Below are positions 59,015 to 64,000 of a stretch of 64,000 nucleotides of DNA, piece by piece (positions within the stretch are counted from its first letter, which is position 1; each line of letters starts with the position of its first letter). The stretch covers positions 19,234 to 83,233 of the forward strand of contig JAFECR010000011.1 in the NCBI GenBank assembly GCA_018242045.1, in the 5' to 3' direction. The notes below the pieces were generated by a model. That model saw only the letters and a program-made list of their open reading frames with translations, searched no databases and was not told the origin of the DNA. The translations under genes and the position numbers were made by a program. The DNA is from Pseudomonadota bacterium. Its GTDB lineage: Bacteria > Pseudomonadota > Gammaproteobacteria > Berkiellales > Berkiellaceae.

Positions 59015-62000
59015 TTAAAGATTTCTTGGCGTTTGAGGTTTATTGACAGCTAAGTGTCTGCTACAAAACTCATTTATTAAATCAAATTGTTTATTTTCTT
59101 CAACTTTCAAATTAAGTTTATCCTTATTTTTTTCAAAATATTCTGAAAAATTATTACTTACCGTATAATTTTCCAAAGCAGGATCATCTAATGCGTCGTT
59201 AAGATCATTTTTAAAGGTATCAATAGTCGCACGAAGAGAGCTTGTAGGCGGCAATATTTCAGAAAAGCCTTCTATCATTTCAAGCGCAATACTCCCTTTT
59301 TCCTTTGAATTAATCGAGTTATCTTTGTATAGACAATCGGCTATTTTGATAAGCAAATTTATTTGTTGTGTGCGATCCGGTGAATGCATTTTAAATAAAG
59401 GAAGCTCTTGTCTTTTAGTTGTATTACTTGAACTAACGTTCACCAACCACTGAACCACTTTATCGTGATCATTTTTATCGCTATCTAATTTGAAAGAGAC
59501 TCTCTTTAAAGACATCGTTAATGGCGCAACTCTGCGTGTTGCTTCTGAATTTATTTTTTTTGCAGCTCTTTTATCAACTTTTTGTACTGGTATTTTTATT
59601 TTTCCTATTTTATTAAATATTTTTTCAAACGTAGCTTTTTGAGGCTCTGTTTTTTGAACAGTTTGAGTTTGATCTACAGTTTGTTTATCTGCTACTTGTT
59701 TTGGAGTAAGCTGTTCACCACTGGCTCTTTCTTGCGGAAGTGGTCGAGATGGTCTGGGTGGTTTTTCAGGTTTCTCAGAAGGTAATTTAGTAATAACTGG
59801 AGGCTTGGTCTCTATTGAATTTCTATTTTCCTGAATATCCTTCACCAACGCTTCATATTCAGCATCGGTTGGTGTTTTTTCAGATAAACGTTGAGAATCT
59901 AATTCCGTAGGCTCAGTAGAGTCTTGCGCCTTGGCCATAGCCTCACTCTCAGAGTACGAATACAAATTGTCTGTATCTACATCAAACAATTCTTTTTCTT
60001 TGGCTGCCAAGCGTTTCTCAACGTCTTCTAGTGTTTCTTGCTTAGTAGCTTCAATTTGTCCTATCAAAGCTTCAAATTCAGCATCCGTTGGTGCACGTTT
60101 AGATAACGATGCTTCATCAGGCTCTGTCAAGTGTATTTCCTTATCCATTAACGTTGAGGATTGCGAATTTTCAGACAATGATTCATCATTAACAGCTAAC
60201 ACCTGATTCGCAAGGATAGATTCAATCTCTTTTTTAGCCTCTTCCACTTTTTGTAAAACAATACCGATTTCCTCATCGGTCATGAATGTATAAACATCAT
60301 CATCCTCTTTCTCTATCGATATATAAAGCCCACAAGCTTTATTAATTATTTCTAATTCTTTTTCATCAAACCCGTTGAGATCAACTCGATGTGCACTATC
60401 TTCAAAATTTAATCCCTCTAAACCTACGAGCAGATTATCGACTACAATTAAGAACCTCTGTGCTTTTAAATGTTTAATAACCTCTGGTAATTTTGTTCGT
60501 TCATCTATCCTTGCATCTCGTCGGTATGGCTTTCTTGTTTTTGGATCAAGTCTATTTTCTTGCTTTGGATCATCTCCATTGATCATCCCTTTATAAATTT
60601 CTTCAGAAACGCCTATTTCAGAGAACATTATTCCTAAAGCGTAAACATCGGAAGCAAAAGAGAATTTTCCTTCATAAAATATCTCAGGGGCCATATAAGG
60701 TACTGAACCATTCGGCGAAACCTCTATCACTTCGGTTTGTCCTTTTTCTAATATCTTTGATAAACCAAAATCAGCAGCTTCAATCACAATTTGATTGCCA
60801 ATAGCATTCACCATAAAATTATCTTCTTTAATGTCTGCATGAATAATACCCACTTTATGTAATGCTTCCACACTCTCGGCTGATTTAAGCGCAATGGTTA
60901 AAAGTTCTGCTTCACTCAAGGGATTCGCTGCTTTTTGCCTACCGAGCATATGTGAATACACATTCACTCCTAAATTGCGCATTAAAGTATATTCTTTGTC
61001 TGCACGTTTGGCTGTTCCTTTCAATATATTTCTCAATTGAAGAATTTCAGTTTCAGTTGCACCCATTATCTTGCCATTTTTTTGAACTTTTATAGCAGCT
61101 TCTTCACCGTTTCTGGCTTGGGCTCTTTTAACAATACCAAAATTACCTTCTCCCAACGGTTCAAAGTAAATTTTATTTGAAATTGCAATGGTTTCTTGTT
61201 TGTTATCGGTGGTGGTCACACTAGAAAAAGAATGTGGTAATTCTATTTTAATGCCGCTCACTGTCAAATACGTTGGTATTTTAATATCGTTTTGTTTAAC
61301 ATGTTTAGCAAGTTTTGTTTCACCAGGATGGGTCTCAAAGTATTTATCTACTGCCGCAAAAATTACAGCATTGAACACAGCCGGATCGGTCAGATCTAGT
61401 TGAGTTTGACCAGTGCTATCCTCAAGTAGCGTCATATTGCCTGCAGAAACTAATGATTTTTCAATTTGATTATCTGTAAGTAACCCTCTACTTTGATTGT
61501 CTAATAATGATTCATAAATTTTATTAAAATCATCATCGGTTAGTTCAATTTCGTAATTGATTTCAAGTGGTACAGCAAGTTCATCTTGTTTCTTAACAAT
61601 CGCGGCAAGATCTGCGCCTGTTATGATTGCTTTATTATCTTGGTTTATTATTATGTTAAGACCACAACTATCATTAATTAAATCCATTTCTTCATCAGTC
61701 ATTGCTGTTAAATCAAGGACATATTCCCAATTATTCTGATCAGTTTTATCGGGTTGTGGTAGTTGTTCATCAAATGTATTTATGAGAAAATCAATAGCAT
61801 CAGCTAAATTATAATTTGTATTGATCGTATCTTGAAATAACGCCTCTTCACTTTCCATCACATTTACTTTTTCATTGCTATCTTGTTGCTTAGCAAGTTC
61901 CTCTTGTTTTTCATAAAGCACTGATAAATCATTTTCCGTAATGATGGCTTCATTTTCTTCATCTCTACTGAGAGAAAGCCCACAGCCTTTATTAATTATC

Positions 62001-63406
62001 TCAATATCCTCATTTGTGATTGTTGTTAAATCAAGAATATATTTTCCCATATAGGGTTGAGGAGCTTGATCATCAAATGCACCTATCAAAACATCAAGGG
62101 CTGCTCCTAAATTATCATCAAAAACCTCAACTTTCTCCAAAGAAGTCATTATTATTGGCTCATCTGTAGGCTCTGCTAATAAACCTTTAACCGTCGCAAG
62201 ATCCAACATCTCTTTCATAAATGTTTCAGTTTCTTTATCTTTGTCTTCAATGGATGTATTCTCAACAGCTTCTATTATCTCCCGTGTTGTGACGCTGTTT
62301 TCAGGTTTATTTAATAGTGATTCTTCCTCAATTTGTGATGCTGAGCTGTCAATGACTGACAGATCAACCCCAGATTTAACTCGCTCCATCAATTCTGCTA
62401 GTCGCCATGCTGTTTCGTCATCGAGCATCGTTTTTTTGATTGTGGCTTCTTGAAGCGACGCTACAACCAGATCTTCTGGATAAATCTCGTCTTCTTCAAC
62501 AATTTTTTCATCTGAACGATCCTTTATTTGATCTTCAACGGGCAATGGCTTGGCTTCAAGTGCTCTTTGAGCATCTTGAATAGGAGCGCTGAACATAGCA
62601 GCAAGTTTAGGGATCTCTGAATTATTTAAATAGAGCCCAAAATCTTCTATATCAGAACTATCTACTTGCCGAGGTGGGAATACTTCTGCTACTTTTCTTT
62701 GCACTTTTTTAACAAGGTAATAAACAGCATCGTTCTCCTTTGGATTCTTATAATATTGAAAAACCAATACTTGTACCATTCCTCTAATTACTTTTTCTTT
62801 ATTTTTAGGTGATAGTTTATCTGTAGTTAAGCGAGACACAACATTTTTCATTACTTCTAACGCAGGATCATCTTGGGTTAGACTTCGTAATTCTTTATCA
62901 GTATTGATGATAAATTTACTAATTTCTAACTTACGCATCTTTTCAAATTTAGGATCTACCTTTCTTTTTGGACTTTTCTTCTTTTTGATAGCAGTAACTT
63001 TAAGCGCCTTATTAAAATCTGCAGACGAAATATCAAGTTGGTCTTGGCCTAAAATTTTTTCTACTACTTTTGGATCAATTTTATTTCGTCTTTTTTTAGT
63101 ACCAAGCATTTCACCAAAATGTCTGATCAACACCTTGGTACAATAAGCTTGTCTGTCTGCGGAAGACTTGCTGCTTAAGATGTTATATACATCTTGCCAA
63201 GTTTTGCAAGATTCATCATTTTTATTAAAGGTTGATAATAATGCTGTATAAGCTTCGGATGATAGTCCAAATTCACTGAGATCACTATCCTCACCCGCGG
63301 CAATAACTGCGTTCACTAATTTGTCAGTATATAGACAATGATAAAGTGCTCTTGAGAACTTTCCTAAACTTAATTGTTTTGTAGAATCTACACCTTTTGT
63401 TGCCAT
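59015..63406 (-). CDS. Giant Ser/Thr protein kinase-like protein with novel repeats
   Basis: A 1463-residue cytosolic-type protein (no signal peptide or TM) with AAGGG before its ATG. An intact eukaryotic-like kinase core lies at about 742-1000: GEGNFG (near 750), AAIKVQ, the catalytic HADIKEDN (near 854; HRD reads HAD), ADFGLSK (near 878) and MAPE (near 903). Around it I see three copies of an unrecognised repeat with core LDLTxxTxEExxxINxxCGL, at about 455, 562 and 1005; the first two are each preceded by a related ALDVLI..FDDQxPQP segment. Two PTDAExEAL motifs (near 1100 and 1178) and a Pro-rich linker follow. The HAD loop suggests a non-RD kinase. Size, isolation and the eukaryotic-like domain fit a secreted effector, but I see no proof of secretion. 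Confidence 0.85.
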   Translation of the reverse strand: MATKGVDSTKQLSLGKFSRALYHCLYTDKLVNAVIAAGEDSDLSEFGLSSEAYTALLSTFNKNDESCKTWQDVYNILSSKSSADRQAYCTKVLIRHFGEMLGTKKRRNKIDPKVVEKILGQDQLDISSADFNKALKVTAIKKKKSPKRKVDPKFEKMRKLEISKFIINTDKELRSLTQDDPALEVMKNVVSRLTTDKLSPKNKEKVIRGMVQVLVFQYYKNPKENDAVYYLVKKVQRKVAEVFPPRQVDSSDIEDFGLYLNNSEIPKLAAMFSAPIQDAQRALEAKPLPVEDQIKDRSDEKIVEEDEIYPEDLVVASLQEATIKKTMLDDETAWRLAELMERVKSGVDLSVIDSSASQIEEESLLNKPENSVTTREIIEAVENTSIEDKDKETETFMKEMLDLATVKGLLAEPTDEPIIMTSLEKVEVFDDNLGAALDVLIGAFDDQAPQPYMGKYILDLTTITNEDIEIINKGCGLSLSRDEENEAIITENDLSVLYEKQEELAKQQDSNEKVNVMESEEALFQDTINTNYNLADAIDFLINTFDEQLPQPDKTDQNNWEYVLDLTAMTDEEMDLINDSCGLNIIINQDNKAIITGADLAAIVKKQDELAVPLEINYEIELTDDDFNKIYESLLDNQSRGLLTDNQIEKSLVSAGNMTLLEDSTGQTQLDLTDPAVFNAVIFAAVDKYFETHPGETKLAKHVKQNDIKIPTYLTVSGIKIELPHSFSSVTTTDNKQETIAISNKIYFEPLGEGNFGIVKRAQARNGEEAAIKVQKNGKIMGATETEILQLRNILKGTAKRADKEYTLMRNLGVNVYSHMLGRQKAANPLSEAELLTIALKSAESVEALHKVGIIHADIKEDNFMVNAIGNQIVIEAADFGLSKILEKGQTEVIEVSPNGSVPYMAPEIFYEGKFSFASDVYALGIMFSEIGVSEEIYKGMINGDDPKQENRLDPKTRKPYRRDARIDERTKLPEVIKHLKAQRFLIVVDNLLVGLEGLNFEDSAHRVDLNGFDEKELEIINKACGLYISIEKEDDDVYTFMTDEEIGIVLQKVEEAKKEIESILANQVLAVNDESLSENSQSSTLMDKEIHLTEPDEASLSKRAPTDAEFEALIGQIEATKQETLEDVEKRLAAKEKELFDVDTDNLYSYSESEAMAKAQDSTEPTELDSQRLSEKTPTDAEYEALVKDIQENRNSIETKPPVITKLPSEKPEKPPRPSRPLPQERASGEQLTPKQVADKQTVDQTQTVQKTEPQKATFEKIFNKIGKIKIPVQKVDKRAAKKINSEATRRVAPLTMSLKRVSFKLDSDKNDHDKVVQWLVNVSSSNTTKRQELPLFKMHSPDRTQQINLLIKIADCLYKDNSINSKEKGSIALEMIEGFSEILPPTSSLRATIDTFKNDLNDALDDPALENYTVSNNFSEYFEKNKDKLNLKVEENKQFDLINEFCSRHLAVNKPQTPRNL

Positions 63407-63524
63407 TTCATTGCCCTTAACGATTTCCTATATCTTAAGGACAAAAAATAGTGTTCAAAGTTCCATGATTTTAATTTATCCAGAAAATTTTTCAATAAAA
63501 GTGTAGTCGCTCTAATAGATAGAA

Positions 63525-63704
63525 TCAATAAGCTTCATCTGCACGCAATCTTCGCGCCTCTTCTTCTAGCATCACCGGAATATCATCCTTTATGGGATAT
63601 GCCAGTTTATCTAATTTACATATCAGCTCATTACTTTCTTTTTTGTAAAGTAGGGGTTGCTTGCAAACAGGACAAGCCAAAATATCAAGAAGCTTTTTGT
63701 CCAC
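63525..63704 (-). CDS. ycaR: YcaR/Trm112-family small zinc protein
   Basis: A 59-residue product read from GTG 63704, which has a perfect AAGGAG site. The sequence begins [18 protein letters not shown]; Cys11 and Cys14 (CPVC) are the family's zinc pair, with a third Cys at about 29 ([11 protein letters not shown]). [13 protein letters not shown] is the family end. It is the UPF0434 type, found in relatives between lpxK and kdsB. Its start overlaps the lpxK 3' end by 20 bp. Confidence 0.9.
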   Translation of the reverse strand: MDKKLLDILACPVCKQPLLYKKESNELICKLDKLAYPIKDDIPVMLEEEARRLRADEAY

Positions 63705-64000
63705 TTTGTATTCTCCTTAGCAATTGTTCCATAAATTCTGTTGGCATTTTTACTTCTAAAGGTACTGCCCAAATCTGAGCTTGCGTAAAAGTTTGACATT
63801 TTACGGCATCTTTTTCAGTCATCAGTATAGGCAAATCATCACTAAATTCTAAATCAGTCGCTTTAAATAAATGATGATCTACAAAAGGATGCTCTATCAC
63901 AGAAATACCAACTTCACGCAACATATTAAAAAAATGCATCGGGTGAGCAATGCCTGCAACAGCGTGCACCTTTTTGCCAATGAAACACGTTAATGGCAAT
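63685..64000 (-). CDS. lpxK: Tetraacyldisaccharide 4'-kinase LpxK, C-terminal part
   Basis: Only the last 104 codons are in the window; the 5' part lies beyond 64000. The visible segment has the family motifs [26 protein letters not shown] and MTEKDAVKC, typical of the LpxK C-terminal domain. The enzyme phosphorylates the 4' position of the lipid A precursor at the inner membrane. Its overlap with ycaR shows one operon. It implies a lipid A-containing envelope. Confidence 0.92.
   Translation of the reverse strand, partial: LPLTCFIGKKVHAVAGIAHPMHFFNMLREVGISVIEHPFVDHHLFKATDLEFSDDLPILMTEKDAVKCQTFTQAQIWAVPLEVKMPTEFMEQLLRRIQSGQKAS

Overview
This 64 kb window is AT-rich, gene-dense bacterial chromosome, read mostly on the minus strand. 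Gene families and gene order point to a gammaproteobacterium: hupB-lon-clpX-clpP-tig, purF-cvpA-dedD-folC-accD, fimV/asd/aroC/prmB, smc-zipA-ligA, and tatD-pilZ-holB-tmk-mltG-fabF-acpP-fabG-fabD-fabH-plsX-rpmF-yceD. I infer a Legionellales-like, host-associated organism (Legionella/Coxiella/Berkiella relatives). The reasons are a FimV/HubP-type polar protein, a very large eukaryotic-like protein kinase, several proteins with no recognisable family, and absence of trpFBA and kdsB from places where they often sit. The taxonomic call is inference; no rRNA is present.

Layout. 1-7061: tRNA-Asp (cut by the window edge), tRNA-Val, hupB, the Lon/ClpXP proteases, trigger factor, and five tRNAs (Leu, Lys, His, Arg, Pro), all on the minus strand. 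7281-14535: folD, then an accessory block with a small lipoprotein, an MscS-like channel, a QEGLA-motif metallopeptidase-like protein, a small secreted protein, an exported protein with about 50 histidines, and a copper-type P1B ATPase. 14555-29000: purF, cvpA, dedD, folC, accD, truA, fimV, asd, aroC and prmB, interrupted by two unknown genes on either side of truA. 29310-41964: an orphan adhesin-repeat protein, ligA-zipA-smc, a lone receiver domain, a degenerate UPF1-like helicase, nfuA and a run of very small unknown genes. 41983-52045: fatty-acid synthesis with DNA replication and cell-wall genes. 52117-58953: maf, an adenine deaminase, sppA, rluC and rne. 59015-64000: a 1463-residue Ser/Thr kinase-like protein, ycaR and the 3' end of lpxK.

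How the genes work together. Housekeeping genes form tight operons with stop/start overlaps (accD/folC, dedD/cvpA/purF, the small membrane gene/aroC, zipA/ligA, mltG/tmk, plsX/fabH, maf/adenine deaminase). They cover protein quality control, one-carbon and purine metabolism, Asp-family and shikimate metabolism, chromosome segregation and division, phospholipid and lipid A synthesis, and RNA turnover. The accessory genes lie between these operons and probably serve metal handling, surface structures and host interaction.

Most notable: (1) the kinase-like protein 59015-63406, with an intact kinase core and three copies of an unrecognised roughly 55-85-residue repeat; (2) a palindromic intergenic repeat family with ends like TATACTC(N3)CCAGTTT, present as two near-complete copies and several fragments, one of which supplies the last codons and stop of the helicase-like gene; (3) the His-rich protein paired with a P1B ATPase that has a divergent hinge motif and a long C-terminal tail.
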